Notes under the pieces: model-generated | The model's database searches: none | Told to the model about the DNA's origin: nothing | What the model saw: the letters and a program-made list of their open reading frames with translations, nothing else | Assembly (NCBI GenBank): GCA_005880915.1 | Contig: VBIW01000037.1 | Span: forward strand, 320,561 to 384,560 | Direction: 5' to 3' | DNA length: 64,000 bases | From: Chloroflexota bacterium | GTDB lineage: Bacteria; Chloroflexota; Dormibacteria; Dormibacterales; Dormibacteraceae | Made by a program: the position numbers and the translations under genes | Part shown: positions 16,924 to 24,984 of the stretch, one piece after another | Layout: each line of letters opens with the position of its first letter | How positions within the stretch are numbered: the first letter of the stretch is position 1

Positions 16924-18286
16924 GCTGCTGATCAAGGGCGGCACTGTCTACACCGAGGACGGACCGCTTGAGGCCGACGTGCTCGTCGCTGACGGCGTCA
17001 TCACGCGCGTCGAGCCAGGGCTTGCGTTGACTGCGAAGGGAAAGGAAATAGATGCGACCGGCAAGTACGTGCTGCCAGGCGGGATCGACGTCCACGTCCA
17101 CAGCCGCGACCCCGGTTTTCCCGAGAAGGAGGACTTCGGAACCCTGACCGCGGCGGCAGCTGCCGGCGGGGTGACGGTGGTGCTTGATATGCCGAACACG
17201 GTGCCGGCAGTCGACAGCGCCGGCGTCCTCGAGTCCAAGGCTGCGCTGGCTCGCAGCAAGGCGCGCGTCGACTTCGGGCTCTGGGGCCTGATCCGCTCGA
17301 CGACGACGGCGGACGAGCTCGCCGGGATGGCCGCCGCAGGCGCGGTCGGTTTCAAGGCATATCTGGCCTACTCGTTCAGCCAGAGCCGCAAGCAGGTCCT
17401 GTACTCGCCGGGTTCGGACGACCCTGACCTCGAACCGCCGGCCGACTACGGCACGCTGGCCCGGTTGGCGCCCGCAGTGGCGCGCCTCGGGCTGCCGCTC
17501 GCCGTTCACGCCGAAGACCCGGCCATCCTGGCTGCCTTTCAGCGCCCCCTGCTCAGCTATTCGGACCTGCTCGACTCCCGGCCGCCTGAGGCGGAGGCGG
17601 TGGCCGTGTCGGCGGCGGCGGCCGTGGCGAGAGACACTGGGGTCCATCTGCACATCGCGCACCTGTCGAGCGCCCTCGGCCTGGCCGCCGCGGAGGACGC
17701 GGTGCGCAGCGGGACCTCGCTGAGCCTGGAGACCTGTCCCCAGTTCCTCTTCCTCACCGCGGAGGACTTCGACCGCGTGGGGCTGGCGATGAAGATGCTT
17801 CCCCCAGTCCGCACCGCGGCCGACCGCGACGCGCTCATCGACGGTCTCCGCAGAGGCGTGATCGACATGGTCAGCACCGACCATGCGCCGCACACGGACG
17901 AGGAGAAATCGCGTCCGTTCGAGGACGCGCCCGCAGGTAGCCCTGGCGTGCAGACCCTTTACCTGTCGTGCCTGCAGCTGGCCAAGAGCATGGGCGACGT
18001 CTGGCTCGCCCCTCGCTGGGTGAGCCAGGCACCGGCAGTGCTTGCCGGCCTGGAGGAAAGCAAGGGCTCGATCGCGTCGGGATTCGACGCCGACATCGTG
18101 ATCGTGGACCCGGCCGCCAGGACGCGCGTCCGGCCCGAGGAGATGCGCTCCCGGCAGAGGCGTGGGGCGCTGGACGGCAAGGAGTTCGATTTTGCGATCA
18201 AGGAGGTCTACCTCCGCGGCGAGCCGGTCACCAGGGCCGGCAAGGCCCATGGCCGCATGGTCAGACCCGCCCTGGTCGCGCGTTGA
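16916..18286 (+). CDS. pyrC: Dihydroorotase
   Basis: 456 aa from TTG 16916. The amidohydrolase metal site GIDVHVHSRDPGF near residue 60, later HAEDPA and HIAHLSSA (His ligands) and STDHAPHTDEEK (Asp) are present, as in type I dihydroorotases and allantoinase relatives. Position directly after pyrE favours dihydroorotase, which closes carbamoyl aspartate to dihydroorotate. A start at 16838 would add 26 residues inside pyrE, so the TTG overlapping the pyrE stop, followed by the family-typical LLIKGGTVY, is preferred. Confidence 0.9.
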   Translation: MTELLIKGGTVYTEDGPLEADVLVADGVITRVEPGLALTAKGKEIDATGKYVLPGGIDVHVHSRDPGFPEKEDFGTLTAAAAAGGVTVVLDMPNTVPAVDSAGVLESKAALARSKARVDFGLWGLIRSTTTADELAGMAAAGAVGFKAYLAYSFSQSRKQVLYSPGSDDPDLEPPADYGTLARLAPAVARLGLPLAVHAEDPAILAAFQRPLLSYSDLLDSRPPEAEAVAVSAAAAVARDTGVHLHIAHLSSALGLAAAEDAVRSGTSLSLETCPQFLFLTAEDFDRVGLAMKMLPPVRTAADRDALIDGLRRGVIDMVSTDHAPHTDEEKSRPFEDAPAGSPGVQTLYLSCLQLAKSMGDVWLAPRWVSQAPAVLAGLEESKGSIASGFDADIVIVDPAARTRVRPEEMRSRQRRGALDGKEFDFAIKEVYLRGEPVTRAGKAHGRMVRPALVAR

Positions 18287-18294
18287 CCTGAGCA

Positions 18295-18771
18295 GTGGCG
18301 CGGCTCTGGCTCGTGTTGATCGTCGCGGTGTCGCTCGGGTCGGGCTGCTCGCAGCTGCCGGGGAGCGGCGCCAAGGGGTCGCCTTCCGTCAGCACCAGCC
18401 CGACCGGGACGCCGCTCGCCAAGGCGTCGGGCCAGCTGGATGCCGAGGTGCCGATGCCACCCAACTTTCCGACCGACATGCCGGTCTATCCGCACGCCCG
18501 TCTGACCGCGGGCGCGACCTTCACTTCAAGTGGCCAGGTCGCCTGGGGGATGGAGTGGGAGACGCTGGACGGCGTCGACAAGGTTCAGTCGTTTTACACG
18601 ACGAAGCTCGGCCAGGGTGACTGGACGCTCAAGGTCAGCGCAACGTCCAACGGCGCCTTCGCGGCGACGGTCTCGCGCAAGTCGAACTCGCACGTCGAGG
18701 GAAGCCTCGCGGTCGTTTCCGACAACGGGGTGACGAAGATCCTGTTGAGCCTGATCAGCCCTTCGGGCTAA
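18295..18771 (+). CDS. Predicted lipoprotein of unknown function
   Basis: 158 aa. Signal peptide with hydrophobic core LWLVLIVAVSLG and a lipobox ending in GSGC (Cys18), followed by a Ser/Thr/Pro linker (to about residue 45) and a globular domain with a MPPNFPTDMPVYPHA segment. That segment and the WGMEWETLDGVDKVQSFY part resemble small extracytoplasmic alpha/beta domains of unknown role. GTG start eight bases after the pyrC stop, so probably cotranscribed. The stop overlaps that of the MBL gene. Confidence 0.7.
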   Translation: MARLWLVLIVAVSLGSGCSQLPGSGAKGSPSVSTSPTGTPLAKASGQLDAEVPMPPNFPTDMPVYPHARLTAGATFTSSGQVAWGMEWETLDGVDKVQSFYTTKLGQGDWTLKVSATSNGAFAATVSRKSNSHVEGSLAVVSDNGVTKILLSLISPSG

Positions 18772-19352
18772 CGAACCCCGGCGCCCCGGAAGATCGGGTT
18801 CTGAGCCACCTCTCGCTCCAGGCTGGTCGCCGGCCCGTGTCCGGGGTACAGCGCTGTCGACATGGGCAGGCGGAGGAGCTTGGTGCCAATGCTCATCATC
18901 TGACGGCGAAGGTCCGTCTCCGGCATCTGGCGGCCGATGCCGCCGGCCAGGATCGTGTCGCCGACGAACGCATGGTTGGCGACGACGAAGCACACGCTAC
19001 CCGGGGTGTGCCCCGGGGTGTGGAGCACTGAAACCTTGAACTCCCCGAAGTCGAGCTCATCTCCGTCGAGCAGGTAGCGGTCGGCGGAGCGCAGGAACTG
19101 CTTGGCGTCCGCCGAGTGGATGCCGGTCTCGCCGCCCGTGATCGCCTTGAGGTCGTCCTTGCCGCCGACGTGTCCCGGGTGGCCGTGCGTGGCCAGGATG
19201 TACTTGATGGTCACGTTCCCGGCCTGCTCGACGATCTTTTTCACCGGCAGCCCTGGGTCGATGACGACGGCCTCCTTCGTCGTGGCGCACGACACGACGT
19301 AGCAGTTGACCTCGCGATCGAGCTTGACCTTGACGATGGAGAGCTTCGGCAT
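18768..19352 (-). CDS. MBL-fold metallo-hydrolase (glyoxalase II-like), metal site altered
   Basis: 194 aa, metallo-beta-lactamase fold: VVIDPG, the ATHGHPGHVGG loop, LHTPGHTPGS and GDTIL, YPGHGP. The signature is normally HxHxDH, but here it is H56-G-H58-P-G60-H61, so the Asp that binds the second zinc is Gly. The DNA reads GGA at that codon, so this is not a reading error in my translation. The other ligands are kept. A one-metal enzyme or an altered substrate is possible. Stand-alone gene, with its ATG 19 bases from the start of the divergent 33-aa ORF. Confidence 0.83.
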   Translation of the reverse strand: MPKLSIVKVKLDREVNCYVVSCATTKEAVVIDPGLPVKKIVEQAGNVTIKYILATHGHPGHVGGKDDLKAITGGETGIHSADAKQFLRSADRYLLDGDELDFGEFKVSVLHTPGHTPGSVCFVVANHAFVGDTILAGGIGRQMPETDLRRQMMSIGTKLLRLPMSTALYPGHGPATSLEREVAQNPIFRGAGVR

Positions 19353-19371
19353 CGATCACTATCTACCGCAA

Positions 19372-19473
19372 ATGGAGCGCGTGGCGGCGGTCGGGTTTGG
19401 AATCGGGCTCCTGGTGGTCTGCCTGTTCTGGACCTACGGCTACTTCAGGAAGCGGTCCAAGAACCGTTTTTAG
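19372..19473 (+). CDS. Predicted 33-aa single-span membrane protein
   Basis: ATG 19372 to TAG 19471. MERVAAVGFG opens a hydrophobic helix through LLVVCLFWTYGY and ends FRKRSKNRF, which is a classic single membrane span with a positive cytoplasmic tail. It is divergent from the MBL gene, with no other gene between it and the ParA operon. Codon third positions are mostly G or C. Small size makes it uncertain, but composition and topology look real. Confidence 0.45.
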   Translation: MERVAAVGFGIGLLVVCLFWTYGYFRKRSKNRF

Positions 19474-19483
19474 AAATTCGTAC

Positions 19484-19570
19484 CAGCCCCTCCGTCGGCC
19501 GCCCCATCCCCGCCTTTGGCGGTACTTCCCCATAAATGGGGAAGAGCCACCTCCCATGAATGGGGAGGAG
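19484..19570. repeat. REP-like palindromes, intergenic double copy
   Basis: After CAGCCCCTCC come CGCC-TTT-GGCG, then CTTCCCCAT-AA-ATGGGGAAG (19525-19544), then CCTCCCAT-GA-ATGGGGAGG (19550-19568). This is the same unit as at 7732-7780 and 43475-43522, degenerate and doubled. It sits at the 3' end of the reverse-strand ParA-partner gene (stop at 19572). Confidence 0.7.
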
Positions 19571-19571
19571 G

Positions 19572-19862
19572 CTATTCCAATACGGCCTGGATCTTCAGGC
19601 GCAGCGCGTCCAGCGAGTCGAACTTGTCCAGCGGCGGTTTGGCTCGCGGGCGGTCGGGATACTTCGCCGTCTGGACCGCTTCGAGGAGCAGCTCGATCTC
19701 CTCAGGCGTGAAGTTCATCGTTTTGAGGACGACCTCCTTGACCGCGCTTGGGCGATCGACGGCGTCCCTGATCACGTCGTCGGTATCGGTGATGACCTGG
19801 GGCCGCGTCGGACGGAAGAGCTCTTCGGACCCGACGAGTGACACTCGCTTGAAATTTGGCAT
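19572..19862 (-). CDS. Small hypothetical protein downstream of parA
   Basis: 96 aa, mostly charged and probably alpha-helical: MPNFKRVSLVGSEELFRP at the N-terminus, TMNFTPEEIELLLEAVQTAK in the middle. No ParB-type HTH or CTPase motif is seen. It starts five bases after the ParA stop, so the two are cotranscribed, and a role as ParA cargo adaptor or DNA-binding partner is plausible but unproven. Confidence 0.65.
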   Translation of the reverse strand: MPNFKRVSLVGSEELFRPTRPQVITDTDDVIRDAVDRPSAVKEVVLKTMNFTPEEIELLLEAVQTAKYPDRPRAKPPLDKFDSLDALRLKIQAVLE

Positions 19863-19867
19863 TTGGT

Positions 19868-20641
19868 TCAGTCCTGTACCCGATGATTTTCGATTACCGC
19901 CACCGCCAACGCTCGATACGCCCGTGCTCCGTCGGACTCCTTCGCGTATGTCAGTATCGACTGACCCGCGAGCGGCGTCTCCGCGAAGCGGATCGAGTCG
20001 GTGACCGCGAAGTCATAGACCTTGGTGCCGTACTTCTCCTTGACCGCCGCGAGCACTTCTTGCGAGTGGAGCGCTCGTTGCTTGTAGAGAGTGGGGAGGA
20101 TGCCGATCAGCTCGAGCCGGGGGTTGAGCCGTCGCTTGACGCGCTCCATGGTGACTAGCAGCTCCTGCATTCCTTTGAGAGCGAGGAACTCCGCCTGCAG
20201 CGGCACCAACACTTCATCCGCCGCGACCAGCGCGTTGATCACGATCAGGTCCAGCGACGGCGGGCAGTCGATGATGATGAAGTCGTATCGCTTCTGCGCG
20301 GGCTCGAGCTTGTCGCGGAGGATGCTCTCGCGACCAATCTCGTTGATCAGCTGGTTCTCCGCTCCGGCGAGCTCGATGTCCGCCGCAATGTAGTGGACGC
20401 CCATCTGGGGCGCCTCCTGGACGACGTCAGTGACCGTCGTCTCGGGATCGACCAGCAGGTGGTAGATGGTCTTCTCGACCTCGCCCGGCGGCTTCATGTA
20501 CAGGGTGAGGTGGCCCTGGGCGTCGAGATCGATCAGCAGGACGCGTTGACCCAACTCGGCGAGTGCGGCGCCCAGGTTGACGGCGGTGGTGGTCTTGCCA
20601 ACCCCGCCCTTTTGCATCGCTACGGCGATCGTTCGGGCCAA
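19868..20641 (-). CDS. ParA/MinD-family ATPase
   Basis: 257 aa. The deviant Walker A QKGGVGKTT (signature Lys11, Lys16) follows IAVAM; VLLIDLDAQG is the A' motif, and FIIIDCPPSLD is Walker B. These are ParA hallmarks for ATP-driven dimerisation and nucleoid binding in segregation or positioning. LPTLYKQRALHSQEVL matches the chromosomal Soj/ParA group. TTG 20641 is preferred because it puts MARTIAV right before the P-loop and lies 10 bases after a TAGACT box; the longer frame has an atypical N-terminus. No parB or parS-like site is nearby; the partner may be the 96-aa protein. Confidence 0.88.
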   Translation of the reverse strand: MARTIAVAMQKGGVGKTTTAVNLGAALAELGQRVLLIDLDAQGHLTLYMKPPGEVEKTIYHLLVDPETTVTDVVQEAPQMGVHYIAADIELAGAENQLINEIGRESILRDKLEPAQKRYDFIIIDCPPSLDLIVINALVAADEVLVPLQAEFLALKGMQELLVTMERVKRRLNPRLELIGILPTLYKQRALHSQEVLAAVKEKYGTKVYDFAVTDSIRFAETPLAGQSILTYAKESDGARAYRALAVAVIENHRVQD

Positions 20642-20651
20642 GAGCGCTCCG

Positions 20652-20657
20652 AGTCTA
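20652..20657 (-). promoter_or_regulatory. Candidate -10 box (TAGACT) of the parA operon
   Basis: Reverse-strand TAGACT ends 10 bases before the TTG at 20641, a slightly long leaderless spacing. It is divergent from the cvpA promoter. Confidence 0.4.
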
Positions 20658-20708
20658 ACCGAACCCGGCCCTTCTGACTGGCAAGGAGGAGTTCCGGGGC
20701 CCGTCATC

Positions 20709-20714
20709 TAGAAT
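20709..20714 (+). promoter_or_regulatory. Candidate -10 box (TAGAAT) of the cvpA-like gene
   Basis: TAGAAT is a near-consensus -10 hexamer 12 bases before the GTG at 20727, giving a leader of only a few bases. No Shine-Dalgarno is present. Confidence 0.45.
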
Positions 20715-20726
20715 GGCGCCCGACCT

Positions 20727-21512
20727 GTGATCATCGACATCCTCGTCGTCCTGGTCCTCGTGATCGCACTGATCACCGGTTACCAGCGCGGCGTGATCCA
20801 ACCCCTGATGGCCGAGATCTTCTTTTTCGGCACATTGCTCGTTGTATTCCGGTTCCACGACCAGTACACGACCGAGATGCAGAAGCTGCTCCACCTCACA
20901 CCCGTGCTGGCCGTGTTCGTCGCCCTGATCATCGCCGTGGTCATGGGCGCGATCGGTGGGGCGATCGGGGGCGCCTTCCATCGCCTGGAGGCGATCCGCG
21001 GCGTCGATGGGCTCCTGGGGGTGTTCGTGCATGCCGCGGTGACTGTGGTCGTGGTCTACCTGGCGATCTCGGCCCTGGTCACGCTGGACAACGCGTTCGA
21101 ACCCGCACTGAAAAGCGCGAGCCTGACCTTGAGCCAGGTCAACCAGCTCGAGACCGAGATCCTCTCGAACCCGATCACCGCGGCCATGGTCTCGAAGGCG
21201 GACCTCAATGCGCTCAAGGCGGCCGCGGCCAAGAGCAACGCCGCGCATCTCGATTCGGTCGCGGGCATCCATCAGCTCCAGCAGATCTACAGCGACTTCA
21301 TCCAGCCTCAGCTGCACAGCTCGCGCACGGCGCCGTTCATCCTTGGCGTCGGCCGCCACCTGCCGTTCATCGGCCACGTCGGCCCAAACGACCTGAAGCC
21401 ACTGCCGACAACAAGCCCGGTGACCTGTCCGTCGCCGACCCCGAAGGCAAGCGCGACACCGAAGACCAGTCCGTCGCCGGCGGCGTGCGCAACCCCGACG
21501 CCGACGAGGTAG
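20727..21512 (+). CDS. CvpA family membrane protein
   Basis: 261 aa. The N-terminal 120 residues hold four hydrophobic segments with IIDILVVLVLVIALITGYQRG, the CvpA/colicin V production hallmark; DGLLGVFVHAAVTVVVVYLA is the fourth. A soluble helical part follows, then a low-complexity Pro/Thr/Ser tail rich in TPKTSPSP-type repeats. CvpA proteins are inner-membrane proteins of unclear activity, linked to envelope homeostasis. The stop (21510-21512) overlaps the -10 box of the next gene. Confidence 0.85.
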   Translation: MIIDILVVLVLVIALITGYQRGVIQPLMAEIFFFGTLLVVFRFHDQYTTEMQKLLHLTPVLAVFVALIIAVVMGAIGGAIGGAFHRLEAIRGVDGLLGVFVHAAVTVVVVYLAISALVTLDNAFEPALKSASLTLSQVNQLETEILSNPITAAMVSKADLNALKAAAAKSNAAHLDSVAGIHQLQQIYSDFIQPQLHSSRTAPFILGVGRHLPFIGHVGPNDLKPLPTTSPVTCPSPTPKASATPKTSPSPAACATPTPTR

Positions 21513-21515
21513 CTT
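21510..21515 (+). promoter_or_regulatory. Leaderless -10 box (TAGCTT) of the acyl-CoA dehydrogenase operon
   Basis: TAGCTT shares the TAG stop of cvpA and ends six bases before the GTG at 21522, so stop codon and promoter are fused. Confidence 0.5.
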
Positions 21516-21521
21516 AGTCTC

Positions 21522-22721
21522 GTGCTCGATCTCGCCCTGAGCCCCGACCAGGAGCTGCTGGTCGCGGCTGTCCGCGAGTTCTGCGCCCGCGAGTTTGCGC
21601 CGCGCATCGGCGCCGACGACCGCGCCGGCCGCCACGACCCTGAGATCTTTGCCAAGCTCGCTTCGCTAGGCCTGCCAGGTGTGTGCTTCCCGCAGCGCTA
21701 CGGCGGCCACGGCCTCGACTACCTCTCGCTCGGCCTCGTCTGCGAGGAGCTGGAGTACGTGGACACCGTCTACCGGACGGTGCTCTCGGTCCACGTCGGC
21801 CTGGTCGGCATGGGCCTTTACACATGGGCGACTGAGGAGCAGAAGCAGGAGTGGCTGGTCCCGATGGCCTCGGGCAAGAAGCTGGCCTGCTATGGCCTGA
21901 CCGAGCCCAACGCCGGGTCCGACGTTGCCTCGATGCAGTCGACGGCGCGTCGGCACGGGGACGGCTACGTCCTGAACGGGCAAAAGGTCTGGGTCTCCGA
22001 CGCCGACACCGCGGACTACCTGCTCGTTTTCGCGAAGACCGACCCGAAGGCCGGAGGGCGCGGCGTTTCCGCGTTCATGCTCGACCGCGAGGCCTGCGGC
22101 AAGGCGCTGCGCACCGAGCCGATCGAGGATCGATTAGGCATACGGGCCGGCGACGTCGGCTCGATCTTCATGGCCGACCTCGAGGTGCCGGAGGCAAACC
22201 GCATCGGTGACGAGGGCGATGGCTTCAAGATCGCGATGAGCTGTCTCGACAACGGCCGTTTCACCGTCGCCGCTGGTGCGACCGGCACGGTGCGCGCCTG
22301 TCTCGACGCGTCGGTCAAATACGCGCGTGAGAGAAAGACTTTCGGGCAGGAGATCGGGCGCTACCAGCTGGTCCAGCAGATGATCGCGAAGATGTCGCGC
22401 GACTACGAGATCTGCCGGTTGCTGTACTTCAAGGTCGCATGGATGAAGAACACGGGCGCTCGCCACACGCGACAGGTTTCGATGGCGAAGCAATACGCAA
22501 CCGATGCGGCGTTCAACGCCGCGCATGACGCGGTCGAGGTCCATGGCGCGTACGGGTATTCCGCCGAGTATCCCGTCGAGCGCTTTCTTCGCAACGCGCG
22601 CGCGCCGATCATCTACGAGGGCACGCGGGAGGTGCACACGATCCTGCAAGGCGAGTACGCGCTCGGCTATCGCGACGACCGTCCGGTCAAGAAGTCGCTC
22701 CCGCCATATCGACCGGATTGA
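21522..22721 (+). CDS. Acyl-CoA dehydrogenase
   Basis: 399 aa flavoprotein. FAD-contacting YGLTEPNAGSD near residue 125, then WVSDADTADYLLVF; a RKTFGQEIGRYQLVQQ helix, EVHGAYGYSAEYPVER and the C-terminal IIYEGTREVHTI with a Glu in the catalytic-base region of short/medium-chain dehydrogenases. It oxidises an acyl-CoA to the 2-enoyl-CoA and passes electrons to ETF. Chain length and branching are unknown. First gene of a tight four-gene operon; TTGA overlap with the MFS gene. Confidence 0.9.
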   Translation: MLDLALSPDQELLVAAVREFCAREFAPRIGADDRAGRHDPEIFAKLASLGLPGVCFPQRYGGHGLDYLSLGLVCEELEYVDTVYRTVLSVHVGLVGMGLYTWATEEQKQEWLVPMASGKKLACYGLTEPNAGSDVASMQSTARRHGDGYVLNGQKVWVSDADTADYLLVFAKTDPKAGGRGVSAFMLDREACGKALRTEPIEDRLGIRAGDVGSIFMADLEVPEANRIGDEGDGFKIAMSCLDNGRFTVAAGATGTVRACLDASVKYARERKTFGQEIGRYQLVQQMIAKMSRDYEICRLLYFKVAWMKNTGARHTRQVSMAKQYATDAAFNAAHDAVEVHGAYGYSAEYPVERFLRNARAPIIYEGTREVHTILQGEYALGYRDDRPVKKSLPPYRPD

Positions 22722-24064
22722 CCATCGCCGCGGTAGCCACGGCTCCGCAGCGCCGGCTCGGGACATTCGACTTCATCCTTCTGTCGGTCTACTGGATCGC
22801 GATCGGCTACCTCTGGAACAGCCTGACGGCGCTGATCCTGCCCGACATGATCATCCAGCTCGTCGGACGCGCCCACGAAGGCCTGGCCGCGAGCTTTCTC
22901 AAATCGATCGGCACCCTGGTGGCCATCGTCTGGCAGCCGGTCGTCGGCGGCATCTCAGATCGCACGGTCACGCGGTGGGGAAGGCGCCGCCCGTTCATCG
23001 TCGCCGGGACCGCGGGCGATGTCCTGTTCCTGGTCGGAATCGCGCTCGCGGGCAACTACTGGTGGTTGGTCGTCTTCTACTTCCTGCTGCAGCTCGCCTC
23101 CAACACCGCGCAGGCTCCATACCAGGGACTGCTTCCCGACCTGGTGCCGGACACCCAGCGCGCCGAGGCATCCGGCTTCTATGGGGTCGCCAACCTCGCC
23201 GGCATTGCGAGCGGAACTGTCGGTGCAGGGCTGCTGCTCGCGCACCTGGGTCGGAGCGCGGCGATTGCGTCGATCGCCGTGGTCCTCGTCGTCACCATGC
23301 TCGCGACAGTGCTGGTCGTGCCCGACCGAGCACGCCCGGTCGAAGGGCACTTCCGAAGTCTCGGCGAGCTGCTGACGAAAACGTTCGGCGTTCCGTTTCG
23401 CAATCGCAGCTTTCTGTGGCTGATGGTTTCCCGACTCCTGATCTTCATGGGCTTCGGAGGACTGCAGAACTTCGCCTTCTTCTACTTCGACAACGTCTTC
23501 TTTCACCAGGACCGCAAGGCGACCGCCATCGCGGCGTCGACGTTGCTCGGCATCGCGATCGCAGTCGCGGCGCTGGTCACGTGGCCCGCTTCGCGATTGT
23601 CGAATCGGACCGGCCGCCGGCCGCTCATCCTCACGGCGGGACTGTTCGGCGCGGCGGGCACTCTGGTGCTTGTGTTCAGCCACTACCGGTGGGTCCCCGA
23701 CGGAATGCTGCGTCCACTCGCGGCATTCCTCAAGGTGCCGGATCTCGCGGCTCAGGCGACCCTGACGGGCCTTCTCATCGGGGTTGGTCTCGGTGTTTTC
23801 TTTTCCGTCGACTGGGCCTTCATCCAGGACATCATTCCGCCGCACCAGGGAGGCCTTTACATGGGCTTTTCGAACATCGCGACCGCCGGCGCCGGGATCA
23901 TTGCCGTGTTTCTCGGCGGCCCGCTCCTGGACGCGTTCAACGCCGGACCTCGGATCCTCGGCCTTCCGGGTGGGTTTCCGGTCGTCTTCAGCTTATTTGC
24001 GGTCTGGTTCGTGATCGGGTCGCTTAGCATCCTGAAAGTGCCGGAGAAGGGGAGAAAGGTGTGA
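22718..24064 (+). CDS. MFS transporter (GPH/SLC45-like)
   Basis: 448 aa, about 12 membrane helices. The loop after helix 2, QPVVGGISDRTVTRWGRRRP, carries the MFS motif A with DR and RRR. SNTAQAPYQGLLPDLVP and a late GLYMGFSNIATAGAG recall the sugar-cation symporter/SLC45 branch. The substrate is not clear; the neighbours (ureohydrolase, FAD amine oxidase) suggest an amino compound. TTG start overlaps the previous stop, and GTGA overlap at the 3' end. Confidence 0.85.
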   Translation: MTIAAVATAPQRRLGTFDFILLSVYWIAIGYLWNSLTALILPDMIIQLVGRAHEGLAASFLKSIGTLVAIVWQPVVGGISDRTVTRWGRRRPFIVAGTAGDVLFLVGIALAGNYWWLVVFYFLLQLASNTAQAPYQGLLPDLVPDTQRAEASGFYGVANLAGIASGTVGAGLLLAHLGRSAAIASIAVVLVVTMLATVLVVPDRARPVEGHFRSLGELLTKTFGVPFRNRSFLWLMVSRLLIFMGFGGLQNFAFFYFDNVFFHQDRKATAIAASTLLGIAIAVAALVTWPASRLSNRTGRRPLILTAGLFGAAGTLVLVFSHYRWVPDGMLRPLAAFLKVPDLAAQATLTGLLIGVGLGVFFSVDWAFIQDIIPPHQGGLYMGFSNIATAGAGIIAVFLGGPLLDAFNAGPRILGLPGGFPVVFSLFAVWFVIGSLSILKVPEKGRKV

Positions 24065-24984
24065 ACCTGGACGGTCTACGACCCTGGGCTGGGTTGGGGG
24101 AGGCAGGGTTGGTCGGGGGGCAGCCTGCCGACGTCGTGGTCGCGGGCATCCCTTACGACGGCTCGGCCGTCTACCGAAAGGGTGCCGCCATCGCACCCAG
24201 GACGATCCGGGGGCTGTCGCCTGTGATGCCGCCCGTCACCGAAGAGGGCCACCTCCTGACCGGCCTGCGTGTCAGCGACATCGGCGACCTCGACGCCGGA
24301 CGGGATATCGAGGCCGGGTGGATGGGCCCGATGGAACGCCTGGCCCAGGTTCCGCCGGAAGCGTTCCTGACCGTGCTGGGCGGCGACCACTGCACCGCGA
24401 TCTCGACTCTGGCGGCGCAGGTGCGGAGGCATCCGGGCCTTTCGTTGCTGTGGGTTGACGCGCATCCCGACCTCTGCGACTTCTCGCGCGGCGGCCACTG
24501 GACGTGCGGGTGCGCCTTGCGTCGCGCACTCGAGGCCTCAGGTATCGAGCCATCACGCGTGGTGATCGCCGGCGGGCGCGACTACGACCCCGAGGAGCTG
24601 GAGTTCATAGCCGCCAACAACGTGCTACTGGTCTCCACGGCGGAGATCGCCCGCGACCTGCATGGGTCCGCGGGCAAGATCGCTGACCGGCTCGCAGGCG
24701 CTGAGGTGCACGTCTCGTTCGACATCGACGTGCTCGACCCGGCGTTTGCTCCGGGAACGGAGATCCCGTCGGCCGGCGGCCTGTCTACACGACAGGCGCT
24801 AGAGCTGCTGCGGAGCGCAACCGCGCGTTCGCGCCTGGTCGGGTTCGACGTAGTCGAGGTCTCGCCGCCGTTTGACGACAGTGACATCACAACTCTCGCG
24901 GCGCTGAAGCTCATCTTCGAGGTGTGGGGAATGGTGAAGAGCGCGCGTGAGGCCAGAGTTTCGGACATCAGTGGAAAGCGCTGA
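24061..24984 (+). CDS. Ureohydrolase (agmatinase/arginase family)
   Basis: 307 aa. Mn-binding motifs: GGDHCTAIS (His), VDAHPDLCDF (D-A-H-x-D) and SFDIDVLDPAFAPG (D-x-D); the last is followed by the conserved GG(LS)-type PSAGGLSTRQ. Removes urea from agmatine, arginine, guanidino acids or formimino substrates; agmatinase or guanidinobutyrase is most likely by length. GTG start inside the end of the MFS gene. Confidence 0.88.
   Translation: MNLDGLRPWAGLGEAGLVGGQPADVVVAGIPYDGSAVYRKGAAIAPRTIRGLSPVMPPVTEEGHLLTGLRVSDIGDLDAGRDIEAGWMGPMERLAQVPPEAFLTVLGGDHCTAISTLAAQVRRHPGLSLLWVDAHPDLCDFSRGGHWTCGCALRRALEASGIEPSRVVIAGGRDYDPEELEFIAANNVLLVSTAEIARDLHGSAGKIADRLAGAEVHVSFDIDVLDPAFAPGTEIPSAGGLSTRQALELLRSATARSRLVGFDVVEVSPPFDDSDITTLAALKLIFEVWGMVKSAREARVSDISGKR

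Noticed and set aside
19572..19862. ParB for the ParA
   Set aside because: No ParB HTH, CTPase motif or arginine patch; only 96 aa.
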